This document shows, piece by piece, positions 1 to 5,730 of a DNA stretch of 11,462 bases; position 1 is the stretch's first letter; the number at the start of each line of letters is the position of its first letter. A program made the position numbers and the translations under genes. The notes beneath the pieces were generated by a model. It saw nothing but the letters and a program-made list of their open reading frames with translations, did no database searches and was not told the DNA's origin. The DNA comes from an uncultured Bacilli bacterium (GTDB taxonomy: Bacteria; Bacillota_I; Bacilli_A; RF39; UBA660): NCBI GenBank assembly GCA_934101745.1, contig CAKOSD010000021.1:1-11462 (forward strand), given 5' to 3'.

Positions 1-77
1 AATACAAATAATATAGATGTTACCTAGTCTGGAAAAGCCTGAAATACAGGTAATATTATAAATACAAATAATACAGA
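1..77 (+). repeat. Short direct repeat, 60-bp period
   Basis: Bases 1-17 and 61-77 match at 16 of 17 positions (AATACAAATAATA followed by t/c and AGA). The offset is exactly 60 bp, so the repeat stays in frame with the SEC-C remnant. A second echo follows each copy: tctggaaaag near 28-37 resembles ttcgggaaag near 105-114. This could be an old in-frame duplication inside the degraded gene, or chance in AT-rich DNA. Confidence 0.35.
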
Positions 78-141
78 CAATATGGGAGTACAAAGTTTTT
101 GTGGTTCGGGAAAGAAACATAACAATTGTTGTGGTCAATAA
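1..141 (+). pseudogene. Remnant of a SEC-C zinc-tail protein (C-terminal end only)
   Basis: The last codons before the TAA at 139-141 read FCGSGKKHNNCCGQ. This closely matches the SEC-C zinc-binding tail found at the end of SecA and of many small proteins (usual form CPCGSGKKYKKCC). The first cysteine of the usual C-x-C pair is replaced by serine (QSFCG), so the zinc site is incomplete. Going upstream in the same frame there is a TGA at 40-42 and a TAG at 25-27, and the other two frames also close within the first 15 bases. The reading frame is therefore broken rather than merely cut by the window edge. Only about 30 codons remain open. I infer a decayed 3' end; a functional micro-ORF from the ATG near 82 has no visible ribosome binding site and is less likely. 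Confidence 0.4.
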
Positions 142-303
142 CTTATTTTATAAGTGTTTTCAAGTATTTAAAAAATCAAAAAATTCATAAAATGGTCAAT
201 ATTTGTCCAAAAACGCAAATTTGTATGCAAAATGTGTGCATGAAATTAACGTATATAACCGGTTATCCATTATAAGTGATTTTTTGATGAATATAAAAGC
301 GAT

Positions 304-328
304 AATCAGCATTTATGCTGATTTTTTT
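304..328 (+). terminator. Intrinsic terminator downstream of the SEC-C remnant
   Basis: A perfect 8-bp stem, AATCAGCA (304-311) and TGCTGATT (316-323), closes a TTTA loop and is followed by a run of T to 328. This is a standard Rho-independent terminator for + strand transcription entering from the left edge. It insulates the operon promoter near 650. Confidence 0.85.
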
Positions 329-620
329 GTATTAACATGAGTAAATATTAATTCCTGTTATAGAAAAAGATATACCTGTTATAGAAATATAGATATAATC
401 ACATAAAGTCGCTCGTGCAATAACTAACAACAAATGCAAGCATTTATATGAGCATCAATATCAATAAATTTAAAATTTATTCTATTCGATTTTCTCAATA
501 ATAAACTATGATAGATAATTATAGTAATTGTTAGAAAATATAGATTTAATTCTGTATAATTTACAATTAGCTTTATTATAAATGGTTTTGTTTAGTGATA
601 TCTCTAATAAAGCAATTACT
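329..620. other. Gene-free AT-rich stretch with small repeats
   Basis: I find no credible reading frame on either strand between the terminator and the operators. The stretch holds a 13-bp direct repeat, CCTGTTATAGAAA, at 354-366 and 375-387, offset by 21 bp (two helical turns). It also holds a 14-bp palindrome AAATGCAAGCATTT at 432-445 and a 19-bp AT palindrome at 463-481. TATAAT-like hexamers occur at 394-399 and 555-560 but lack convincing -35 boxes. The direct repeats could be regulator-binding sites; the AT palindromes are weak evidence at this base composition. Confidence 0.5.
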
Positions 621-639
621 TATGGTAAAAAATACCATA
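621..639. promoter_or_regulatory. Operator copy 1, probable NrtR-type regulator site
   Basis: The sequence is a perfect inverted repeat, TATGGTA (621-627), a 5-base A spacer, then TACCATA (633-639). It shares its core ATGGTA-N5-TACCAT with a second copy at 660-682. The centres lie 41 bp apart, about four helical turns, so two dimers could sit on the same DNA face around the -35 box. Assignment to the NrtR-like regulator encoded at 4054-4785 is an inference from operon membership. Confidence 0.7.
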
Positions 640-645
640 AAAGCG

Positions 646-674
646 TTGACAAAGTTTTACATATGGTATAAAAT
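646..674 (+). promoter_or_regulatory. Sigma-A-type promoter of the pnuC operon
   Basis: A perfect -35 box TTGACA (646-651) is followed after 17 bp by TAAAAT (669-674), five of six matches to the -10 consensus. A TATAAA at 667-672 is an alternative with 15-bp spacing. The predicted start of transcription, near 681, leaves a leader of under 20 bases that contains the AAGGAGG ribosome site (684-690). The -10 box lies inside operator copy 2, the expected arrangement for repression by blocking RNA polymerase. Confidence 0.85.
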
Positions 675-682
675 ACCATATG
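660..682. promoter_or_regulatory. Operator copy 2, overlapping the -10 box
   Basis: A perfect 23-bp inverted repeat is formed by CATATGGTA (660-668), the spacer TAAAA (669-673) and TACCATATG (674-682). It contains the same core as copy 1 with two more matching bases on each arm, so it is probably the stronger site. Because it covers the -10 element, bound protein should prevent transcription of the operon starting at 698. Confidence 0.75.
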
Positions 683-697
683 TAAGGAGGGAACAGA

Positions 698-1258
698 ATG
701 ATAAAGTTTCTTGAGATAGGGGCGACAGTTTTTGGGTTGTTACAAGGGTTTCTTGCGATGCTAAATAGGAGAAGCAATTGGATAGCCTATGGTATGCAAA
801 TGCTTTTTATGATTATATTTTCTTTGATGATGAATTTATATGGTGATGTAGCTAATAACGCATTTTATTTGGTAATTGCCATTGTTGGATTTATCATCTG
901 GAATAGAAAGGACGATAATGATATAAAAAAATGTTCTTTTAAAGAAAGAATTATTTATTTGGTTATTATTGCTCTAGGAACTATTGCTTTGTCAAACGTG
1001 TTAACTAGGACAGATGATCCATTACCTTTACTTGATGCATTTACAACAGTATCTAGTTTTGTAGCAACATATTATATGATGGTTAAGAAGATAGATACAT
1101 GGATTATTTGGTTTGTAAATGATATATTCTATGCCATAGAATACTTTATTTTACCTAATCAAGCTTTGTATTTATTTTGTTTAAATGTTGTTTGGACATT
1201 TATGGCAGTTTGTTCTTATATTAATTGGAAAAAAGTTATGAAAGGAAAAGAATATTAA
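698..1258 (+). CDS. pnuC: PnuC-family vitamin/nucleoside transporter
   Basis: This 186-aa integral membrane protein has about seven hydrophobic segments and the layout of PnuC, the family of facilitators for nicotinamide riboside and related compounds. Visible family features include RRSNWIAYGMQMLFMI near residues 24-40, LYGDVANNAFYLV (48-60), an LLDAFTTVSSFVATYYMMVKK stretch near 110-130, and DTWIIWFVNDIFYAIEY (133-149). Its length is close to that of other bacterial PnuC proteins. The ATG at 698 has an excellent site, AAGGAGG, seven bases upstream. It is the first gene behind the operator-covered promoter. PnuC relatives transport nicotinamide riboside, thiamine, riboflavin or deoxynucleosides, with trapping by a cytoplasmic kinase. 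The NrtR-like regulator in the operon favours a pyridine nucleoside, while the deoxyribosyltransferase-like and thymidylate-kinase-like neighbours leave a deoxynucleoside possible. Confidence 0.88.
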   Translation: MIKFLEIGATVFGLLQGFLAMLNRRSNWIAYGMQMLFMIIFSLMMNLYGDVANNAFYLVIAIVGFIIWNRKDDNDIKKCSFKERIIYLVIIALGTIALSNVLTRTDDPLPLLDAFTTVSSFVATYYMMVKKIDTWIIWFVNDIFYAIEYFILPNQALYLFCLNVVWTFMAVCSYINWKKVMKGKEY

Positions 1259-1260
1259 AT

Positions 1261-1776
1261 ATGAAGAAAATATATTTTGCAGGTAAATTTACTTTAGAAA
1301 AGGATGATAATTTATCTTTATCAGAGAAATTAGTTAATGATTTTAGATCAATTATATTATGTGATTCTAAAAAATTAACTTATGCTACTGATAATTTAAA
1401 ATTAAATAATAAATATATTTATAGTGGGCCATTTTATTGTGAACAAGCCTCTAATGGCAACTATACATCTACAGATTGTAATGTAGTTTTAGATGCTGAA
1501 TATAAATCAGTTTCTGATTGTGATGTATATTTTGCAATGTTTGATGAAAATTTTTCAGTGGGAACAATTGTTGAATTAGGATGGGCATTAAATTTAGATA
1601 AAGATATTATTATTTATTATAAAGAAGAAGATTCGAAATATAGAATTAAATCTGATTATTGGTTTGCAATTGCTGATGCAATAAAGAGAAGTAATAAAAT
1701 AAAAATATATGGATATTGTGATAAAAAAGAAGCTATTAGGAAGATAAAAGAGGATGTATTAGGATATGAAATATAA
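1261..1776 (+). CDS. Nucleoside 2-deoxyribosyltransferase-like protein
   Basis: The 171-aa product has the Rossmann-like pattern of the nucleoside 2-deoxyribosyltransferase superfamily, which moves deoxyribose between bases or, in many relatives, hydrolyses N-glycosidic bonds. The N-terminus KIYFAGKF (3-10) is the usual first strand and sugar-binding loop. SDCDVYFAMFDENFSVGT (85-102) leads into the GTxxELGWAL motif, whose glutamate (E105) is the expected nucleophile. SGPFYCEQ (55-62) is a family-like substrate loop. I chose ATG 1261, which follows the pnuC stop by two bases and has AAAGGAAA upstream; a TTG at 1225 would add 12 residues overlapping pnuC and is unlikely. The end overlaps the next gene by 11 bp, indicating translational coupling. 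Substrate is unknown; a nucleoside, nucleotide or NAD-related glycoside would fit the operon. Confidence 0.75.
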   Translation: MKKIYFAGKFTLEKDDNLSLSEKLVNDFRSIILCDSKKLTYATDNLKLNNKYIYSGPFYCEQASNGNYTSTDCNVVLDAEYKSVSDCDVYFAMFDENFSVGTIVELGWALNLDKDIIIYYKEEDSKYRIKSDYWFAIADAIKRSNKIKIYGYCDKKEAIRKIKEDVLGYEI

Positions 1777-2602
1777 AGAGTTTGAATTAATCTTATCATC
1801 ATTTAAATGTGATAAGAATTGTCCTTATTGTACAGCAAAGATTACTAGATGGCCTGTTATAGATGACAAATTGGATATGTTAGAAGAAAAATTGAATTAT
1901 TTAAAGAATGAGGGCATTATTTTTAGATACTTTATATTATGTGGTAATGGAGAACCTTCTTTAACTAGTTTAGATAACTTTAAAAAGATAGTTGATGCAA
2001 CACGTAAAGTAAATATATTTGATGAAAAGAGATTGCAATCTTCAGGTAATATATTTTATGAAGATGAAAAACTTGATTATATAAAAAAAGATTTTATAGT
2101 AGAGATAACAAGAGTAGATTTTGATTCTAAAAAAGATATGGAAGTACTTGGATATAAGAGAGATTATATTGATAGTGATAATTTTTCTAAAGCAAATGTA
2201 AGATTAAATTACGTTATGTTAAAGAATAAAAGCTTTAATGAATATTTAGAAGAAATAAAAAAATATATTGATAAATATCCTAATATAAAAACTGTTAGTT
2301 TAAAGACTTTAAATTTAAATACAAAAGATGGAAATATAGAAAATAGGTATTCTAAATGGATTTTAGATAATGCTCTTACAAAAGCCGATGCTGATAATAT
2401 AATAAATTGTATGAGTAACAATGCTAATTTTGTAACAAAAGATATGAAATTTTTTGATAGATATGAATGGATTTATAACGGTGTACCAGTCACATTTTAT
2501 GCTAAGAAGTTAGATTATGGATATTCAAATATAGTTTATTATGGAGGAAGACTAGTAGATTATCATTTAGATGATATAATTTTAAAGAAGGAGAAAGAAT
2601 AA
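1766..2602 (+). CDS. Radical SAM enzyme, unknown substrate
   Basis: This 278-aa protein carries the radical SAM cluster motif CX3CX2C (C15, C19, C22 in KCDKNCPYC) near its N-terminus. The SAM-contacting glycine/glutamate motif is CGNGEP at 59-64. The remainder looks like a partial TIM barrel with MoaA-like spacing, for example NVRLNYVML near 144-152. There is no cysteine-rich SPASM or second-cluster domain at the C-terminus, so it is a single-cluster enzyme. It overlaps the upstream transferase-like gene by 11 bp and the downstream kinase fusion by one base (TAATG), so all three are probably made together. I do not recognise the subfamily. Alternatives include a nucleoside- or nucleotide-modifying enzyme, a viperin-like enzyme (the typical motif surroundings are not evident), or a QueE/MoaA-like cofactor enzyme. 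Confidence 0.82.
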   Translation: MKYKEFELILSSFKCDKNCPYCTAKITRWPVIDDKLDMLEEKLNYLKNEGIIFRYFILCGNGEPSLTSLDNFKKIVDATRKVNIFDEKRLQSSGNIFYEDEKLDYIKKDFIVEITRVDFDSKKDMEVLGYKRDYIDSDNFSKANVRLNYVMLKNKSFNEYLEEIKKYIDKYPNIKTVSLKTLNLNTKDGNIENRYSKWILDNALTKADADNIINCMSNNANFVTKDMKFFDRYEWIYNGVPVTFYAKKLDYGYSNIVYYGGRLVDYHLDDIILKKEKE

Positions 2603-3492
2603 TGGTTGTTTTAAGATTAGGTAAAGTAAATAATGAAGAAAGAAAGTTTATTCCTACTAAAAAAGAATACTTAGAAAGGTATTTAGCAGGTATGGAAGTA
2701 ATAGAAGAGTATGAATTAACACAAACATATAAAAATGGATATAAGTACCGAAGATATAATGATGATGGAGATTGTAAGTACACAGTTAATAATAAAATGA
2801 GTAAAATTACGGATGTTAGAGAAAGTAACGAAGAAGAATTCTTGAAAATATTAAAGGAAAATGGTAAAGCTATTAGAAAGATAAGAAAGTATTATAATGA
2901 TGGACCATATGAAATAGATGTAGATTATTTTATTGAACCAATACAGATGATTATGGTAGAAGTGTCAACAGATAAAGCTCCTCTTAATGCGTATGTACCA
3001 CCAAAAGGATTTGTTGAAGTAAGTAATACTAAAGTATATGAAAACTATGGCATTTATAATAATAGTATAAGGTCAGTTGGAACAATAATAGAAGGAACAG
3101 ATGGAGTAGGAAAAAGTGTTACTATTGAAAAATTAATAGAAAAAGGTATTATTTGTCAAGATAGATGTATGGATGTTATATCTAGAAATATGTTATTCAA
3201 TATAGCTATGGATAAGAGAGCTAATATATATCAAAAATATTTAAAAAATATTCACAAAAAGATAATTTTTCTTGTTAATAATAGTAAAGAAGAATTGGAA
3301 AGTAGAATAAATAAACGAGAAGTACTAAGTCAGTATGATAAAGATGCTTATATGTATAATCAATTATATTTAGATACATATAACTATATGAAGGATAAAG
3401 AGATGACAGAAAATAAATTATATTTAGTTGACTGTACAGGACTTACTTTAGAAGAACAGGTTAGTAAGGTAGAAGGAATTATTAATGCCTAG
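2602..3492 (+). CDS. CYTH domain fused to thymidylate-kinase-like P-loop kinase
   Basis: The 296-aa product appears to have two domains. Residues about 10-150 look like a CYTH/triphosphate tunnel domain: ERKF at 13-16 in place of ExExK, YKYRRYND (47-54), the TVNNK strand (61-65), IRKIRKYY (91-98), EIDVDYF (104-110) and MIMVEVS (116-122), with alternating charged residues that would line the tunnel. Residues about 158-296 look like a short nucleotide kinase of the thymidylate kinase type: TIIEGTDGVGKSVTIEKL with P-loop G165-S172, the DR motif at 187-188 and a LID-like RINKRE (235-240). At about 140 residues the kinase half is clearly shorter than a normal dTMP kinase, so the substrate probably differs. 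The start has AAGGAG upstream. CYTH proteins bind or cleave triphosphates; the kinase may phosphorylate the compound imported by PnuC. Both assignments rest on motif reading. Confidence 0.7.
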   Translation: MVVLRLGKVNNEERKFIPTKKEYLERYLAGMEVIEEYELTQTYKNGYKYRRYNDDGDCKYTVNNKMSKITDVRESNEEEFLKILKENGKAIRKIRKYYNDGPYEIDVDYFIEPIQMIMVEVSTDKAPLNAYVPPKGFVEVSNTKVYENYGIYNNSIRSVGTIIEGTDGVGKSVTIEKLIEKGIICQDRCMDVISRNMLFNIAMDKRANIYQKYLKNIHKKIIFLVNNSKEELESRINKREVLSQYDKDAYMYNQLYLDTYNYMKDKEMTENKLYLVDCTGLTLEEQVSKVEGIINA

Positions 3493-4048
3493 TATAGCAG
3501 CACACCTTGCATGTGCTGATCTTGTATATAAAGAAATAAAGAGTAAGATAAGCGATAAAGATAAATTTTATATGGGTTGTATATTACCAGATATAATTAA
3601 TTTAGAAGAGAGCCATCTTAAAGTAAAAGGAAAATATTATTTAGTACCAGATATAGAAAAATATAAAAAAGAATCAAATGTAGATGATGATATGAAAATA
3701 GGTTATTTATGTCATTTATTACTTGATAAATATTTTTTAGATGAATATGTTATTAAAAATATTAGAAATTATGATAAAATTAATTTATTTTCATCAAACA
3801 TGATATATAATGATTATGCGAGTTTAAATGCAGTAATAGTTAATGATTTTAATATAGATTTAAATTATATTAATAAAGTTATTAGAAAGATACCAGATAA
3901 TTTTAAAATACTAGAAGATAAATATAAGTTAAATGTAGAAAGTATTAACAATTTAAATGGTGGAGAGATAATGTTTATTGATATAGATAAATTTAAAATG
4001 TTTATTAAAGAAATATCGTTAAGAATTATAGAAGATATAATGAGGTGA
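3485..4048 (+). CDS. Zn-dependent phospholipase C-like / HD-like metalloprotein
   Basis: The 187-aa protein begins MPSIAAHLACADLV, followed by MGCILPDI (30-37), a histidine at 44, and LCHLLLDKYFLDEYV (75-89). A starting histidine (H7), an aspartate in a G-x-x-x-PD loop (D36) and an H-x3-D helix (H77, D81) form the metal-ligand pattern of the zinc-dependent phospholipase C-like fold, whose bacterial members are mostly uncharacterised predicted phosphoesterases. There is no signal peptide, so it should act in the cytoplasm and need not act on lipids. ATG 3485 has AAGGA upstream and overlaps the kinase-fusion gene by eight bases. In this operon a phosphohydrolase acting on a nucleotide or phosphorylated intermediate is plausible. 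A general helical HD-type hydrolase is the main alternative. Confidence 0.6.
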   Translation: MPSIAAHLACADLVYKEIKSKISDKDKFYMGCILPDIINLEESHLKVKGKYYLVPDIEKYKKESNVDDDMKIGYLCHLLLDKYFLDEYVIKNIRNYDKINLFSSNMIYNDYASLNAVIVNDFNIDLNYINKVIRKIPDNFKILEDKYKLNVESINNLNGGEIMFIDIDKFKMFIKEISLRIIEDIMR

Positions 4049-4053
4049 TGAAA

Positions 4054-4785
4054 ATGAATTTATCAATAGTAGGATGTGTATTTGTTTTAGATAATGAAGT
4101 AAATGTAAATAAAAAGAAGAATGATATTAAAAAATTAAAAGTATTAGTTAATAAAGATACTAAAGAATTAGTAAAGTGTGATTTTACTAAAGAATTAGGA
4201 ATTAAAGATAACATTAGAAATAAGATAGAAACTATCATTGGTAGCGATAAATTTCATTTAGAGCAAGTTTATACATTAGGAGAAAAAAAATTTTTTGATG
4301 ATAATAGTATAGATGTACTATATATGGGTCTTACTAATGTATGCAATATAAAAAAGTTAGATAGTAATTATGAGTTGATAGATTTTAATATTATTAAAAA
4401 TAATGAAATGGTAGTCGGAGATAATAGTTATAAATATAAAACTGAGAGAGTACTTAAAGCTGGAAGTTTAGAATATTATTACAAGATAAAAGTAGATGAT
4501 GTAAGATTAGAGAAAATATTATTAGAAATTATGATAGTTTATAAATATTTAAGATCTAGAATGGATAGTACAGATATCTGTTTTAAATTGTTATCTGAAG
4601 AATTTACTTTGGAAGATGTAAGAATTGTTTATGAACTTATTAAAGATGTTAATGTAGATAAATCCAATTTTAGAAAGAAAATAGTTAAATATTGTACTAA
4701 GGTAGAGGATGTAGAAGATAAAAAAGGTTTTAGACCATCACAAAAATATAAGTTTAATCCAAATAGTGTTAGAGATTGGATTTAA
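4054..4785 (+). CDS. NrtR-type transcriptional regulator (degenerate Nudix plus winged helix)
   Basis: From ATG 4054 the product is 243 aa. The C-terminal part, EEFTLEDVRIVYELI (182-196), DKSNFRKKIVKY (202-213) and GFRPSQKYKFNP (225-236), matches the winged-helix domain of NrtR regulators. In that family a Nudix-derived domain senses ADP-ribose or related compounds and controls NAD metabolism and transport genes. The N-terminal domain keeps the NrtR signature HLEQVYTLG (68-76), but I see no Nudix box, so it should bind a ligand without hydrolysing it. A GTG at 4045 and an ATG at 4048 are also in frame; ATG 4054 sits eight bases after GAGG and is preferred. The gene start touches the stop of the previous gene. 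It is the obvious candidate to bind the palindromes at 621-639 and 660-682, giving autoregulation. Confidence 0.8.
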   Translation: MNLSIVGCVFVLDNEVNVNKKKNDIKKLKVLVNKDTKELVKCDFTKELGIKDNIRNKIETIIGSDKFHLEQVYTLGEKKFFDDNSIDVLYMGLTNVCNIKKLDSNYELIDFNIIKNNEMVVGDNSYKYKTERVLKAGSLEYYYKIKVDDVRLEKILLEIMIVYKYLRSRMDSTDICFKLLSEEFTLEDVRIVYELIKDVNVDKSNFRKKIVKYCTKVEDVEDKKGFRPSQKYKFNPNSVRDWI

Positions 4786-4810
4786 TATTAAATATGGAGG
4801 TATTATAAAT

Positions 4811-5386
4811 ATGATATTAGCAACTAATAATAAAGGTAAGTTAAGAGAAATAAAAGAAATATTAAATGAATATGAAATAAAAGGTTTAGAAGAGGTTGGA
4901 ATTACAGTAGATGTAGTAGAAGATCAGAATAGTTTTTATGGTAACGCCTCAAAGAAAGCGAAAGAAATATATGAAATTACCGGGAAACCAGTTATTGCTG
5001 ATGATTCGGGTTTGTGTATTCTTATTTATAATGGATGGCCTGGTGTTATGACGCATAGATTTGCCGGTGAAAATGCCACGGATAATGATAGAAATAATGC
5101 AATATTAAATCAAATGATTAATGTAGATGATAGAAAAGCACAAGTTATTTGTAATTTAGTTTATTATGACGGAAGTAACGAAATTGTTGGAAAAGGTATT
5201 TTAAATGGAAATATTTCTTTGGAACAAAGAGGAACAAATGGCTTTGGGTTTGATGAAATCTTTGAATTAACAGATGGGCGTACTTTAGCGGAGTTAACTA
5301 ATGAAGAAAAGAATGATGTTAGTGCAAGAAAATTAGCTGCAGAAGATTTAAAGAAGAAGTTAAAAAAATTAAAAAACATGAAATAA
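4811..5386 (+). CDS. rdgB: RdgB/HAM1-type non-canonical NTP pyrophosphatase
   Basis: The 191-aa protein is a full-length member of the Ham1/RdgB family, cytosolic enzymes that convert dITP, ITP and XTP to monophosphates and pyrophosphate, keeping deaminated purines out of nucleic acids. Diagnostic motifs are ILATNNKGKLREIK (2-15), the catalytic ADDSGL (63-68), GWPGVMTHRFAG (75-86), GFGFDEIF (144-151) and LAELTNEEKN (159-168). The usual SHR motif near the C-terminus is SAR here (171-173), losing a histidine implicated in base recognition, and the usual DPIF after GFG is DEIF. ATG 4811 follows GGAGG (4796-4800) and aligns with the family N-terminus; an in-frame TTG at 4766 would overlap the regulator and is rejected. 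It is the last gene of the operon, 25 bases after the regulator. A housekeeping role or a substrate tuned to this operon are both possible. Confidence 0.9.
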   Translation: MILATNNKGKLREIKEILNEYEIKGLEEVGITVDVVEDQNSFYGNASKKAKEIYEITGKPVIADDSGLCILIYNGWPGVMTHRFAGENATDNDRNNAILNQMINVDDRKAQVICNLVYYDGSNEIVGKGILNGNISLEQRGTNGFGFDEIFELTDGRTLAELTNEEKNDVSARKLAAEDLKKKLKKLKNMK

Positions 5387-5516
5387 TTAAACTTTAGTAA
5401 ATATTGAAATTATGAAAAAGATTTAAAGTAGTACTTGCATAATAATAAAAATATATTGTAGATAGAAAACGAATGGATACATTGTGTGCATTTTGTGTTC
5501 ATTGAGAAGAAAACAC

Positions 5517-5526
5517 ATGGTATAAA
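5517..5526 (+). promoter_or_regulatory. Possible decayed operator half-site
   Basis: ATGGTATAAA repeats the left arm and first spacer bases of the operator at 660-682, but the matching TACCAT arm is absent. It also contains a TATAAA that could serve as a -10 box. It may be a relic of a second regulated promoter; a 10-base match in this AT-rich DNA is not strong evidence. Confidence 0.25.
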
Positions 5527-5650
5527 TAGTGCTAATAATAACCTTACCAGAACCTTAATGTTGTGGTAAATAAAATAAGATAAGGAAAAAATTAAAATTC
5601 AATAATTTTTAAGTTGGTTCGAGTTTTATAACTTGTTTATGAAATATTAA

Positions 5651-5693
5651 AAAGGATGTAGTTAACATTTTAAATGTAGACATTCTTTTTTTT
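5651..5693 (+). terminator. Intrinsic terminator after the pnuC-rdgB operon
   Basis: Outer arms AAAGGATGT (5651-5659) and ACATTCTTT (5680-5688) pair with one G-T wobble. An inner stem ACATT (5665-5669) with AATGT (5673-5677) extends the hairpin across a small internal loop. Eight consecutive T follow (5686-5693). The structure should stop + strand transcription arriving from the operon. Confidence 0.65.
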
Positions 5694-5730
5694 GATAATT
5701 AATGTTAAAATATATTTAGGAGTTGATATT

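Larger units (their letters stand above)
5387..5730. other. Gene-free region between operon and GNAT remnant
   Basis: I see no credible coding sequence here. The stretch contains a TGTGTGCAT 9-mer at 5483-5491 that also occurs at 233-241, and an operator-like half site at 5517-5526. It also has a doubled AACCTTA at 5540-5546 and 5551-5557, a weak inverted pair TTACCA/TGGTAA (5544-5549 and 5564-5569), and the terminator at 5651-5693. Transcripts leaving rdgB would cross about 260 bases before that terminator. Confidence 0.5.

Noticed and set aside
463..481. Perfect 19-bp palindrome in the upstream gap
   Set aside because: It consists only of A and T in very AT-rich DNA and lacks a T-run or promoter placement that would give it a role.
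4046..4054. TGA read as tryptophan (Mycoplasma-type code)
   Set aside because: TGG is used for tryptophan throughout, and TGA at 4046-4048 ends a gene exactly where the next one starts, so the standard code fits.
4766..4810. Upstream TTG start for the RdgB-type gene
   Set aside because: It would overlap the regulator gene and precede the ribosome site; the family N-terminus begins at ATG 4811.
5544..5569. Inverted pair TTACCA/TGGTAA as a hairpin or regulator site
   Set aside because: A six-base stem with a 14-base loop and no T-run is weak, and its arms are in the opposite order to the ATGGTA...TACCAT operator.
5611..5634. GGTTCGAG flanked by AAGTT/AACTT, resembling a tRNA T-arm
   Set aside because: The rest of a tRNA cloverleaf and acceptor stem cannot be found around it, so it is probably chance.
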